The notes beneath the pieces were generated by a model. It ran no database searches. It worked only from the letters and a program-made list of their open reading frames with translations, and was not told where the DNA came from. This document shows positions 32,348 through 43,800 of a stretch of 64,000 bases of DNA, in pieces. A program made the translations under genes and the position numbers. Each line of letters opens with the position of its first letter. Positions within the stretch are counted from its first letter, which is position 1. The stretch lies in assembly GCA_002633005.1 (NCBI GenBank), contig NMRA01000194.1, forward strand, positions 417,326-481,325, given 5' to 3'. The DNA comes from Phoronis australis. Its lineage: Eukaryota; Phoronida; Phoronidae.

Positions 32348-32769
32348 TACAGAGTACAGATTGTGAGTAGGATAAGTCATTCTTTGTTTATTTGGAGACC
32401 ACTGTATGTCCATTTATTCAAGCTGCTCTAACAATAGTTTCCTAACAGTTATTTTTGTTGAGCCATTTGACAATTTTAAACTCTTCTTTTCTGCTGCAGT
32501 ATAGGCCTGCTTTGAAAATCTTGTTTTTTGCTGTTTTGGCTTGGTAATGTCTAAAGTATGTAAAGCGTCTTAGTATCAACGCTCTAAATGACGTAATTTG
32601 AACCTTGATGACATCCTTTCCAAAGGTATATTCTTGTCTTTAAAGCTTTTCGCATCACTGTCAACGCTTTGCGGCTTACATTTTTATTGTATTTGTTAAC
32701 ACACCCCCATAAATTACTTTCTCATTACATCCAGGTTCTTGTTCACTCCTTTGCATACATTCACGGGTA

Positions 32770-32910
32770 AGATCGAGCTCAGAGGAGTAGGAGTTACCTC
32801 TGTGCAGTGCTCAATTGTCTGCCACTAAGGCCAGAATTGAAACCCAGGTATCCCGAATTGGTGTCTGGAGCTCAAACCATTAAGCCACACTGACTCCTCG
32901 TGGATGGTTT
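32770..32910 (-). repeat. tRNA-derived SINE of a second family
   Basis: Minus strand: A box GTGGCTTAATGGTTTGAG (32889-32872) and B box GGGTTTCAATTCTGG (32845-32831) with tRNA-like spacing of about 35 bases. The ends do not form a clean acceptor stem, so it is a SINE head rather than a tRNA gene. Different body from the other three copies. Confidence 0.6.
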
Positions 32911-33044
32911 GGAGAGTGTTAGGCGGTGTGAAAGGTAAACTTCGGTCTTGGATATACATTGCTTATTAACTGTGAGGTGAACAGGTGGATTTTACATGGA
33001 GGAATTTAATAAAATTGAAATACTTCTTAAATCTACCAAATTTG

Positions 33045-33300
33045 ACCAACTTCAGAACATCGTATCTCAGAGATTGGTGATCGAATTTTTTGAAACTGCC
33101 AGACACTATACTTTATGTTACTGTTCTCTAAAAAGTTTTAAGAATAGTTTCTAAAATGTTCCACTTTTGGGGCGATCAAAAAATTGGACTCGATATGATT
33201 TTCATGAAAAGTCAAAAGTTGCGTGAATGGAAATTAATGATAATTTGGAATCTGCTGTGATGGATTTTTGAAGATTCCATCTTGTGCATCACGTTATAAT
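33045..33300 (+). repeat. Dispersed repeat, second copy
   Basis: Matches 18240-18495 in order (ATCTCAGAGATTGGTGATCG, GTTTCTAAAATGTTCCACTT, GATTCCATCTTG). Confidence 0.65.
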
Positions 33301-33424
33301 TGTCCGTGTTGTTAATACCGTGACTTTGCTGTATACGAATGAACCTTCCTTGTTGTGATCACTTGACCCAATTAATGGCAGATTGATAAATAGTCAAAAG
33401 ACAAATTCGACTCTGATTTCTGCT

Positions 33425-33500
33425 GTCCGAATATCAGAATATATACATTATACGTATATATGTGTTTACCGTATATACATGTATGTGTATAGATCATGCA
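33425..33500 (+). repeat. TATA/TGTA-rich low-complexity stretch
   Basis: Alternating purine-pyrimidine words such as ATACGTATATATGTG and GTATATACATGTATGTG. Confidence 0.7.
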
Positions 33501-34856
33501 TTTGTCTATAGTTTTGTAGATACTTTGCTAAACATACAGATTCGTGAATAAGATCCTACAAAAGCTTAGCGTGGAATAGAGTAGGCATAATTAATTTACA
33601 ATAAACCACTAAGTGCCAGAACTTGATTGATTAGGTCTACACAGTAGGCTATGGCTAGTTGACTTACTAAATAAATCAGAAATCAACATACACCATTTTG
33701 TTACAACCGCAGCCAGTATCCCTGGCAAATTATAGCCGGATAATTTTTTTTTTGGTGTTTTTGGTGGCTCTACATGGAATTAAGACCCTGAATTGATGTG
33801 CCAACAGGAAATGGATGGTATTGAAAAAAATCTGGTTTTGAAAATGAAACGTCAAAGTCAGTTTTGTCTTTCAAGGTCATATACATCTGAAGGGATCTAT
33901 ATAACAAGCTTTCTTCCGTTAAACGAGATGTTGATTAGTACAGTCTTGTAAAAATGATAATGCCTTTCACAGACAGAACTGTTCTGTTTTTTTTTTTTTT
34001 TGATTCTTGCTAAAGGTAATTGCCTTGTGTGTAATCAGTCAAACGTGCAATGCAGTACGGAGAAGTGTTTCATACAGCTGAGATACTATTTATTTACCTT
34101 ATTTCTATTTTCATCTATTGTTGAGTCACAACCAGCGATACTTTAACTGTGTATCTAAACAATATGCGGTGGAAATTACGAAAGCATCAGTTTTGGTCTG
34201 CTTTTCTATTTTTGAAGAGCATAATACTTATACTTTTAAGTGCTATATGGATTTCTGTATACAAGCAATCTTTGACTAAACATCATTATGTTTCCCTTAG
34301 TCATAACATCACTAAAACAGGGAAAGCCTTGGTACAGCAGGCAAGTTATTGTTTCATGAGAAGATTGCATGACCTGTGCTCAAGCCATTTCTTCTCAGTG
34401 TGTGTTAGTTTAGACAGTTTCTGGCCTGATGGTTGAGTTGATGACTTTCCTATGCTTGCTGATATAACAAGGCCAGTGACTTTGTTTACATTTAACTCTG
34501 TTAGTTGATCAACTATTGAGTGATGGTCAGTCAATGATAGCAACAAACCCAGTAAGTGCTGGAACTTAATTAAACTCCTGTTCATGAGGTGCATTTAGTC
34601 TACTTACATTTAGTCCACTTACATTTTTACCAGAAGTTCAACTCTAGTTAAAATTCAGTTAGGTATAGCAAGCAGTAGAGTCACTTGGGTTGTACTTTGT
34701 CAAGGTTAAAGCAGAGTTGTTATTTGTATCAAGCTTATCTTAAACTCTATCGTCCCATTTTATTACTGTTAATAGAATTGTCCAGCAGTTCTTGTCTATA
34801 AAGTGATGCATTCCTTTCAACTGCATGAGGCATACATTGTGTTTTTTCGATATTGT

Positions 34857-35853
34857 CTACAGAATGATGCAGCCATTCTTGTCCGTTTTCTTATTCTTCT
34901 GTTTCACTCCTGTTTCCAATGCAATACTTGACAACCGGCTGTTCTTTTTGGCCTTTCCTGCCAGAACATTTGTCAGGTCCCTGTCGCCAGCGTAATCCTG
35001 CGCTGTTTTCGATTGGCTGTCGTAGACACTCAAGTCACTACCACACTCAACCAGCAGACCCACAGTCTCCGCCCCCTTGCCTGTCTCCACCCACTCCAGT
35101 GTTGCCAGATGGAGTGGTGTCTGGCCGTGGCTGTCCTGTGCGTTCATATCGGCACCATTCTCCAACAGTTCCCTCACCGCCTGCGAGTAGCATCGACGCG
35201 CTGCTGTATGAAGTGGTGTGCGTCCATTCTGGCTTACATGGTTTGGGTCAGCGCCATTGCGTAGTAGTAACTGAGCAATGTCCATGTGCTTGCGGTAAAC
35301 TGCCCAGTGCAGTACAGTCTGCTTGTACGAGTCCTCTGCATTTACTAAGGCTTTGCTCTGTATAAGTATTTTCACCACATCTATGTGACCCATTACGGTT
35401 GCCTTCTGCATTGGACTGTTGCCATCGGCGTCACATTTGTTGACGTCACCGCCAAAATCCACCAATGCACCGACCTCTTCTTCATATCCCTTGGCACTGG
35501 CAAAGTGTAGCGGTGTGGATCTTGGGCTGAACTCCATTTCTGTCATAGCACTGTAATGGAGAGATACCTTACCCTGGGTCTCAGCATTTGCATCGGCGCC
35601 TGTCTGCAGCATTATCCTGGTAATGTCCACCGATCCGTTCCACGCCGCTAAGTGTAGCGGTGTCATATTATTGATGGCCACCGTGCAGATGACTGGCGCT
35701 ATCTGCGTGTGTATCAGGAGGATCTGGCGCACGCGGACCTCATTGTGGTTCTGCACTGCAATCATCAGGTCGTGGACCTCTTTATCGAAGTGCATCTTGT
35801 CGACTGTGGTCTCCTCTTCTGTCACTGTGTCATCCTCGGAAAATGATGACACC
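34857..35853 (-). CDS. Ankyrin/CaaX gene exon 2 (all repeats, stop)
   Basis: Acceptor TTCTCGTTGCAG followed by 332 open codons. There is no in-frame ATG until Met 20 of the exon, which supports an upstream coding exon. All six ankyrin repeats and the CIIL end lie in this single exon, which is unusual for an ankyrin gene and could reflect an old retrocopy that later gained a 5' exon. Confidence 0.93.
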
Positions 35854-38800
35854 CTGCAACGAGAAATACATGCCTTATTACGTTTATTGCGAGAGCTTTT
35901 AGGTTCTTTAATTTTGAAGCCAGGATGCTAGCTTTGCAGGACTCGACACTAATCATAACGTGAACACGCCTAAAATTCCCAGGTTGTCAAAACAGGAAAT
36001 GAGCTCGCCAATGTGACTGTATATGATAGATTGTGCCATAGTCCGTTACAACGATTTGTCGTCTCCGCGTTTGATATTCTGTTGTTTTGGTATAGTAGTA
36101 TGTTGATGCATGGAGGTGGTTTGTACTCATGAATGAGTAAAGACTCCTTCACCCTATACTCAACTCGTGTTTACAGCCAAAACAAAGAAATCCTGCTTGT
36201 GGAGGTGCGAAAACCCTGGCTTCCACAAATGACGTATAGTTGGCAACAGTCAAAGATGAAAGGATGGTCAGGACACGTCTATCTGTTTACTTCTTGTTGT
36301 ATTTTGAGCGCATGGTCAGATGTATGCGAAACGAGACATGGGGTCGCATTGGCGAGTTACGGGAAGTCAAAGCAACCCCTGTGTTGAGATTTTTGTAACA
36401 GTCTTTCCTCAATAGTCACATGCTAAAATATCACAGTCCACTGTGGTTTTGTGATATTTACCAACAATGTTATAGGTCTATAGGACACTCACTCCACAGT
36501 TGTGCACTGCTGGTGTGAAGATCGTTATTTTATGTCAAACATTTTTTCGTATTTTGACAAAAAATTTTGCAAGTTGAAATTTGAATTGTAGTGCTGGAAG
36601 CAAAATAAATGGTGAGCTGTGGGGGGCGTGATACATTGTTTTTTTTTTGCTTGTCGTCAGCTCATGGACGCTGAATGACCTTACTAGTTCTGCGAAAGAG
36701 GAGGATTGAATTCGTGATGTGACCGTGTTTTGCTGAACGTTCCCAATTTGCATAATATATCCTCAGAAAATGAAGAGAATGTAAAACAAAGATGTCATGG
36801 TGTAGAGTCATTGCAGTCAGACTTTAAAACCTTCATCATAAATGGTGTGAAACGTACACTATCGGTTTATCTGCATATTTTGTATTGTTGAAACTTGGTA
36901 ATTGAACTTGGTGTGTCACCCTGTTTGGCTTGCTAAAAATGAAAATTGAATTAGAGCTTCTACTTTCGTTGATAAAATTGGTCTCGTGCTAGTCATTTTC
37001 TTGATATGATTCTATTTTCATTACCGACTTCAGTCACAGGCAATGCGTACATTGGACGTTTTCGCATTCGCTATTTTAGAGTTGACCAATCCCAGTAAAC
37101 ATTGAAGCATTATTTATTGAATCAGTGATGGTTAGTTGTATTTATTGAATCAGTGATGGTTAGTTGTATTTATTGAATTAGTGATGGTTAGTTGTATTTA
37201 TTGAATAGTTGTATTTATTGAATCAGTGATGGTTAGTTGTATTTATTGAATCAGTGATGTTTACTTGTATTTATTGAATCAGTGATGGTTAGTTGTATTT
37301 ATTGAATTAGTGATGGTTAGTTGTATTTATTGAATCAGTGATGGTTAGTTGTATTTATTGAATCAGTGATGATAAGCTGTATTTATTGAAAATTTTGAAA
37401 CGCCAAGTACCTAATGGTTTCTGTTTGCATCGTTACTTTATAAGCGTCTCTGCGCTTTGTAATGCATCATAGTTTGCCGGTGTCTTGAAAGTCTTTCTGA
37501 CAGAAAGTTCTTAAGTCTGACGTTAAGCTTTGAAAAGTTCTTAAAAATTTGAAATATGAGGATATACGCCAGTGATCAGTAAGCACCAAATGCGAATGAA
37601 GTCTTGGCATTCTGGATCCTGTATACATCGATTTTGTGTTTAGCTTGGTTTTAAAAGCTGTATGAGTGCTGTTTAGGTAAGACTATTACCTTGGGACATC
37701 TGTTTTCTCGCAATGGCAAATGTTTTGGGTTGATGTTGCAATTGTCACGAAAATGCTAGTCATGAAATGAGGTCAATTAACAGTTCATGTTTTCATGGTT
37801 TTACCGTGGTTGTCGTGGAGCTCAGTTGTTGTTTTTGGAATGATGCAATACTCCATTCTTATTTCATCCACAGAGGCAGCGCTCAATATCATTTTTATGC
37901 ACCCACATATTTGTATGTTTGCTCTGTGAAGAGAACGGCTGATGATTTTCGAACGACTCGGACTACTGAAGCGCCTCCTTGTGGCATTTTTTTGCGTCTA
38001 TGGGTGTGTCTCCCAAACCCTCTGGCGGATCTTTATTAGATTTTTTATTGTCATCTGTATCTTTGACACTCCTTAGCAGATTTCAACTACTGCTGTGGTT
38101 CCTAATGGCAATTTTTTGTGTTTGTCTTTGTATCTTTAGAGTTTTCAGACAGATTTTCATGAAATTTGGCAAATGGCTTTGAGAGACTACAACCGTCTAA
38201 TGGCCATTTTTATAGTAGTAGTAGTAAACACCCCTAAAAGCATACCATTTGGGGTGCTGTCAATTTATTTTTTGTGTTTGCCTTTGTGTCTTTAGAGTTT
38301 TCAGACAGATTTTCATCAGGCAAATGGCTTGGAGAGACTGCAACCGTCAAATGGCCATTTTTATGGCACTAGTAAATACCCCTAAAGTCATACCATTTGG
38401 GGTGCTGTCATGGCTACAGTTCAACGCCCAGCGTTGCTCTTTTTATAAGCCGTGTCATTTGAACATTTAAACACGCTTGTCAAAGCTTAATTAGTACGTG
38501 TCATTGACATTATGTCATTTACAATTTGACCATTTGCCTGGACATTACTAATTCACACATCGTCGTATTTCCACTTACTAAGGAAAGAATTAAGTGAATA
38601 AATGCCAACACTTTCAGTAAAAGGTATTAACAATGGATGCTATCTATTACGCCAAACCATTGATTTTCATTATCTTACTCAATGCAAATACCCTGAAGAT
38701 TGTCCATATCAGTTCTTACGGTAGCATGCAAATATTTGCTTTGCCCTGTTTTGTGCTGCTTTCATAGACAGACACTTGGTATAATTAAGAAATGATTCAT

Positions 38801-41800
38801 CACTCTACCATAATTACTCGGCGAAAACTTTCGCCAAATCCGTTACGCTGCCATAAAATTTTTGTTTGCATGTTTCTTCTGTTCGCAAGCTACAGGTTGC
38901 AATTCTTATTGATCGTCCTCCACGGATCTTTCTAAAATTTTGCATGTGGAATGATATAGTCAAGATTTATCTATTTTTTTTGTTCCAAGTTACCATTCTT
39001 GAGATAATCAATATTTGCTGCCCAGATGTCTGTTTTGTTTTTGACTATTTCCACATTTGATGGTCTATGACATCGTGCTACAGATCGCATTTTTGTCTGA
39101 TCAACATGAAATTTACACACATTGTATATCTCATTATGCACTTTACGTCTGCTTTTTGAGAGAAATGAGATGCAAGATGGCACTGTGGCTGCCATTTTCT
39201 GGTAATCGCTTGCAAAGATTTGGCTCTGCAAGTATGGGAGGGAACCTTCTTAAATTTTGTATGCAGATTGTCCTCATGAGCTATTGCCTGCACTGGTTTC
39301 GGTTTCTCGCTACTACGTATAGTTTGAAAATTATTCAAGATTTTCTGTCTGCTCTTATATTGAGGGGTTAATCAAGTACCATTATTGTAGCCTTTACTGG
39401 CATAAAACATGCTGAAATCAGGTCCCTTGCCATGTCCATTATATTGTAACAACGCATTAGAATTATAATTGATATTGAGAGCTGCTAGGTCAAAATTTTA
39501 AAGTGAAATAAAATAAATAAAAAATAAAACAATGACGAGGTTTATTAAAATCAAAGCGTCCTCCCGTGAGCCCGCTCCAAGCTCTGTCATAATCATACAA
39601 AACCAGATCTGTTTTCTGGCCTTATTTTTCACAGCTCCATTTTTTGTGACATTACAAACTCAAATTAGAACATTCAACAATAGTGGCAGACGAAATGTCC
39701 CAAGTCATATTACTGAAACAACGCTCAATATTGCTTTAAGAGAGCCCATTAATAGTGTCTAAACATTGTTATAGGAGAAATCAAGCCATAAAGAAAATAC
39801 TCATCAGACAAAAATAGAAATTCCATCTTTTTAGGTTTTATTGTTTGTACCTTTTCAACAAGTTTGTACCAAACCACTGTGGCCACAAAAGTGTATTTCA
39901 GCAACATCCCTCGGTGTGGGCAGTTGTTCTTTAAAATTATTGTTGCCAACGTAAATGTCTGGTATTGATAATGGACAATGTGCTAAAAGTGATTCAGTCA
40001 CTATACAAAACTGACCTAACCATGGCAGGTGCAAGGACCAAGGCGGCAATAATGGTTCTGGCATAACAGTCGGATCTGCTGAGTTTTTATGCATGAGTTG
40101 GCTAATGATGACTCAAGCTGAATTCGTCCTTGTTTATGTTGGTAGTCATGAACTCGTTTTCAGGTAAGTCCACGCACTGTCGTTCAACTTGCACTAGTGA
40201 CTAGAACTGCTCAGTTATTTCTGTCACCCCGGGTACCAGCTGCACCACAATAACTATGTTCTTTCTTCCTTCACATATTGCCCGTGATTGAAAGCATGCA
40301 TGGACCTAAAACAAGCTTACTGTCTGAATCATACTTTTGATTGCTGCACTCAAATGAAAATCTTGTTCTTTAGACAAGGCAGTCATAAGCTATGTTCTGT
40401 ATGGAACTGGTCATTTTTTTACTTTCAGCCAATGAAACTCCTGTAGTAAACACAGCAATAGTCACTTATGCAGGTCCTACAATTTAAGAACCAGTTTTCT
40501 CCACTGAATAATGGATATCAAACCGGTTCTCAAAATCTGGGGCTCCCGTATTAGTGACTACTGTCCTAAACAATCTTCAAGTTAGCCCACCATATGGAAG
40601 AAACAAGGAAATATGTCAAAAGTTTTCAATAAAAATAGACTAAGTTAGTAAAAAAGTTGATTTCCCATTTGGTATCATGGTTTGTACTGAACAGCTGTTA
40701 TCCAACCTTCGATTGCAGGATTTCTTCACTTATTTGGCACTTAATAATATTATGACCAACCAATGGAATTCTATTTTGTCAAATTTCTGCACAAAAGTAG
40801 ACATTAAGAAAATGTTAGCCTATGACTTGCATGGATTGTAATGTATAGATGTCATAAACGACATTTGGTAGTTTCCATTATGGGGCAAGGTAACCTGGTT
40901 TTGAAAATTGGATATATGACAATTTTGGCGATTATTTTTCAACAAAATAAAGGGATTCCGAAGAATTACTGCAAATTGTTAACATTCTAGCAATACAATC
41001 AGCTTTTGAAAATTGCAGTCTTNTCTTTAGACAAGGCAGTCATAAGCTATGTTCTGTATGGAACTGGTCGTTTTTTTACTTCCAGCCAATGAAACTCCTG
41101 TAGTAAACACAGCAATAGTCACTTATGCAGGTCCCACAATTTAAGAACCAGTTTTCTCCACTGAATAATGGATATCAAACCGGTTCTCAAAATCTGGGGC
41201 TCCCGTATTAGTGACTACTGTCCTAAACAATCTTCAAGTTAGCCCACCATATGGAAGAAACAAGGAAATATGTCAAAAGTTTTCAATAAAAATAGACTAA
41301 GTTAGTAAAAAAGTTGATTTCCCATTTGGTATCATGGTTTGTACTGAACAGCTGTTGTCCAACCTTCGATTGCAGGATTTCTTCACTTATTTGGCACTTA
41401 ATAACATTATGACCAACCAATGGAATTCTATTTTGTCAAATTTCTGCACAAAAGTAGACATTAAGAAAATGTTAGCCTATGACTTGCATGGATTGTAATG
41501 TATAGATGTCATAAAACGACATTTGGTAGTTTCCATTATGGGGCAAGGTAACCTGGTTTTGAAAATTGGATATATGACAATTTTGGCGATTATTTTTCAA
41601 CAAAATAAAGGGATTCCGAAGAATTACTCCAAATTGTTAACATTCTAGCAATACAATCAGCTTTTGAAAATTGCAGTCTTAGTAATTTAATTTTTTTTAA
41701 TTTTCACTGGGTTTGTGGTAACCAAAAAGATGAAGTTAACATGTTTGAACTAAAAACAACATGGCAGCTTTTCTACATTTTCTGCCTCTTATCTTGTCAC

Positions 41801-42001
41801 GTGACTCTTTGTTTACCTTCTCTTGGGCAGCAGCATAAATGCCGGCGGTGGTTGGCCACATATCTGGATGCTGTGGCGACGCGGTGCAGTCGTGGCGTAG
41901 AACTTGTTTTTGTACCGCAGACTGTTCTTACGGCCGAGACCATATGCCATGCTGACCCCCACGTGAGGCTCAAATATCGTGGAGTTGCGACGGAAACTCA
42001 T
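34857..42001 (-). CDS. Ankyrin-repeat protein with C-terminal CaaX box, 393 aa
   Basis: Two coding exons: 42001-41817 and 35853-34857. Phase 2 on both sides of the 5,963-bp intron gives 394 codons including TAG. Residues 1-62: basic, phosphosite-like (RRHSIQICGQ). Residues 63-120: acidic Ser/Glu stretch and helix. Six ankyrin repeats at about 122-151, 172-202, 204-235, 238-268, 270-302 and 304-340, recognisable by TPLHLAAWNG, STPLHFASAKG, TVLHWAV, RTPLHTAARR and QTPLHLAT. The tail is Lys-rich (KQKNKKTDKNG) and ends CIIL. A final Leu in CaaX predicts geranylgeranylation by GGTase-I, and the basic patch a plasma-membrane or endomembrane site (inference). I cannot name the orthologue. The ankyrin exon is certain; the join to exon 1 rests on phase and splice sites. 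Confidence 0.85.
37112..37390 (+). repeat. 28-bp minisatellite, about ten copies
   Basis: Unit ATTTATTGAATCAGTGATGG plus GTTAGTTGT-like end, 28 bp. Ten copies plus a partial one; one copy is shortened to 17 bp by an internal deletion. Lies in the ankyrin gene intron. Confidence 0.96.
38109..38410 (+). repeat. Tandem pair of about 150-bp units
   Basis: 38109-38260 and 38261-38410 share TTTAGAGTTTTCAGACAGAT, CAAATGGC and ACCATTTGGGGTGCTGTCA in the same order, about 85 percent alike by eye. A deletion in the second unit removes part of the ATGAAATTTGG segment. Confidence 0.9.
40367..41022 (+). repeat. Duplication B, left copy (656 bp)
   Basis: Near-identical to 41024-41680 (a few substitutions, one 1-bp indel). 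Ends at the single N at 41023. Inside the ankyrin gene intron. Confidence 0.97.
40453..40566. mobile_element. Short inverted-repeat element, second locus
   Basis: Outer arms GCAATAGTCACTTATGCAGG and TAGTGACTACTGTCC, inner arms AGAACCAGTTTTC and AAACCGGTTCTC. Repeated at 41111-41223 by duplication B. Confidence 0.65.
41024..41680 (+). repeat. Duplication B, right copy (657 bp)
   Basis: Immediately follows the N at 41023 and repeats 40367-41022. Confidence 0.97.
41817..42001 (-). CDS. Ankyrin/CaaX gene exon 1 (start codon)
   Basis: ATG at 42001-41999 in a good context (GCC ATG AG). 61 codons plus 2 bases, donor AGAAG/GTAAAC. GC-richer and more CpG-rich than its surroundings. Reads MSFRRNSTIFEPHVGVSMAY and PPPAFMLLPKR. 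Assigned to the ankyrin gene because its phase 2 end fits the exon at 35853 (AG + G = Arg). Could instead be the first exon of another gene. Confidence 0.65.
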
Positions 42002-43189
42002 GGCTGCTGGCACCCAATCTATCACTGTTAAAGCCTTTTCAAACACTGCTTATCTACTGATCACTTTATGCTACGGTGTATCCCTGGTTGGTCTGTCTTG
42101 ATTTTCTTTCAAATTAGTCAAGTAACATCAAGCATCTTGAAATGCATTTAGTCGACTATGAAGTGCATAGTACACCTCCTGCTGTGATTCTTCCACACTA
42201 CCTATTGGTGGAGGCTGTCCAGTAAAGCTTTGCACTTGATGTCCACGTTCTCGTTGGCCCTTACTCGTGAATACAAGCATTAGCTAATCACTTCTGGTGT
42301 GCCGCAGTTGATTTGAATTTACCGTTGCACGACTTCCTCTAATTCAGCATCATTTTGTAGCAAATGCAATCTGCTGTGTGAATAGGCATCAGCATAAAGT
42401 CAAGTCCACAGTGCTGCTGATGGATGAGAGTGCAGAGTCTGTTGACATTTAGTACTGATAGTCTATTATTGGCTGAGATTAAGGCGTTGAATGTTATCCT
42501 ATGTGATAGATTTTTAACTGTAGGCATCTGTTTCTTTGGTTTCTTCTCAGTACACCTTCTCTCTGTCACACAATGTTTAATATTAATTTTGGCATTGTAA
42601 TTTTGTAGTTCGTGTGTTTTATTTTCATATAGTGCATTTCAACTTTTTCATCTAAACAAAACTTTTCAACTGCTTATCTTTCCTTTCCCCGGTATGTTGT
42701 TTTCACATCCTTGCGAATGGCTGCCAACCAATTTCCTCAGCTAGTCTGTGTAAATTCTCAGTGCACGAGCCATAAAAATAATCACTGTGTTTGATACGCC
42801 AATTTAAAGATGCTCCTGGGAAGTGGTTCTCAGGTGTAACCCATCAAAGATTAAGTCTTGTCTAACCTCAAATCAAGCTTCCGATTCTGCACAAGTCGTA
42901 GTATATATTAGAGTGAGATCGATACAACTTGGCACAGCTTGTGCAAATAGAACATCAAAACTGTCTTCAGTCCCTGCCTGATTCTTTACCAGGATATGTT
43001 CAACTAAGTTCCCACGGGGATAAGTAATGCAGTTACTCTAATAGTGTAACTTTGAATGATGGTCATCGCATATTAACGCGTAAGTTGGCATGTTTTTTTT
43101 TAATTGTTTTTCAACATACACAGCAGGCTTTATTAACTATTAAAGATGGATAATCGCATTAAATTGTGAATATGCTAATGAAGTATTAA
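42002..43189. other. Upstream of the ankyrin gene, nothing recognised
   Basis: Expected to hold the 5' UTR and promoter of the minus-strand ankyrin gene. No specific element identified. Confidence 0.5.
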
Positions 43190-43800
43190 TTTACTGACAA
43201 CCCCAGATCCCCAGTGTGCCAGAAACCATCCCGAGAACCTATTACCATTATAATCTCGCGAAAGTCTCGTTTCACGAGATTATTTTTATGTAAATGAGTA
43301 TGGTAATATTTCATCATGTCAGACAAACATCCGATGCCGGCCACCGACAATTGAAGTCTGGCTACTTGGCTGACATTCCTCCCGGTGATCACTACAAAAG
43401 CATTCATTTAGTTGTTTCATTTTGCCATCACCTTGGACAATGTTCAACGTCATGTCATTTCACGTCTCTGGTAGTGTAAATTGTAGATATTTACCCAGAC
43501 TTCTAGTCCACATTTCTAAGGATGACATGATAATCCTTGGAAACCCCCACAGCATTGCTCTTATGCTAATGAAATAAGGCACAGTTTTTATTATTTGTTT
43601 ATTTCACTATCAAATAACGATTACGTAATACTGGTATTTAGAATTACTGTTCACACTGAGCAGCTGTGGTGTTTTATTTAAAACCGCAATTCATTTACAA
43701 ATTGCTTCTTCGGCTGAGTATACTAGTACGAAAATATACAGTTCTCCGGGAAGTCACAAGGTGTCGCTTGTTAGAAATTTAAATATTCATGTTTTAACAG
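43190..43800 (-). repeat. Dispersed repeat, longer copy
   Basis: The same family as 6150-6530 in opposite orientation; its left part (43190-43330) and right part (43570-43800) both match with a 250-bp spacer between. The right part is repeated at 45570-45880 because it lies in duplication C. Confidence 0.8.

Larger units (their letters stand above)
27933..34856. other. Between the last ARMC8 exon found and the ankyrin gene: repeats only
   Basis: Holds three SINE copies (28.8, 29.9, 32.8 kb), a MITE at 31.85-32.35 kb and a dispersed repeat at 33.0-33.3 kb. I searched the + strand for the next ARMC8 exon (human continues NMAFQAEQ) without success. Confidence 0.6.
35854..41816. other. Intron of the ankyrin/CaaX gene
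   Basis: 5,963 bp holding the 28-bp minisatellite, the 38.1-38.4 kb tandem pair, loosely periodic sequence at 38.9-39.3 kb and duplication B. If duplication B is an assembly artefact the true intron is about 660 bp shorter. Confidence 0.6.

Noticed and set aside
32821-32900. Possible functional tRNA gene
   Set aside because: A and B boxes are present but the ends do not pair into an acceptor stem and the copy is embedded in SINE-like sequence.
34919-35931. + strand frames of 83-148 codons over the ankyrin exon
   Set aside because: Shadow frames of the ankyrin coding exon on the opposite strand.
41741-42031. A 96-codon + strand frame with a signal-peptide-like start
   Set aside because: It overlaps ankyrin exon 1 on the other strand, whose ATG context, donor and phase fit a real gene better.
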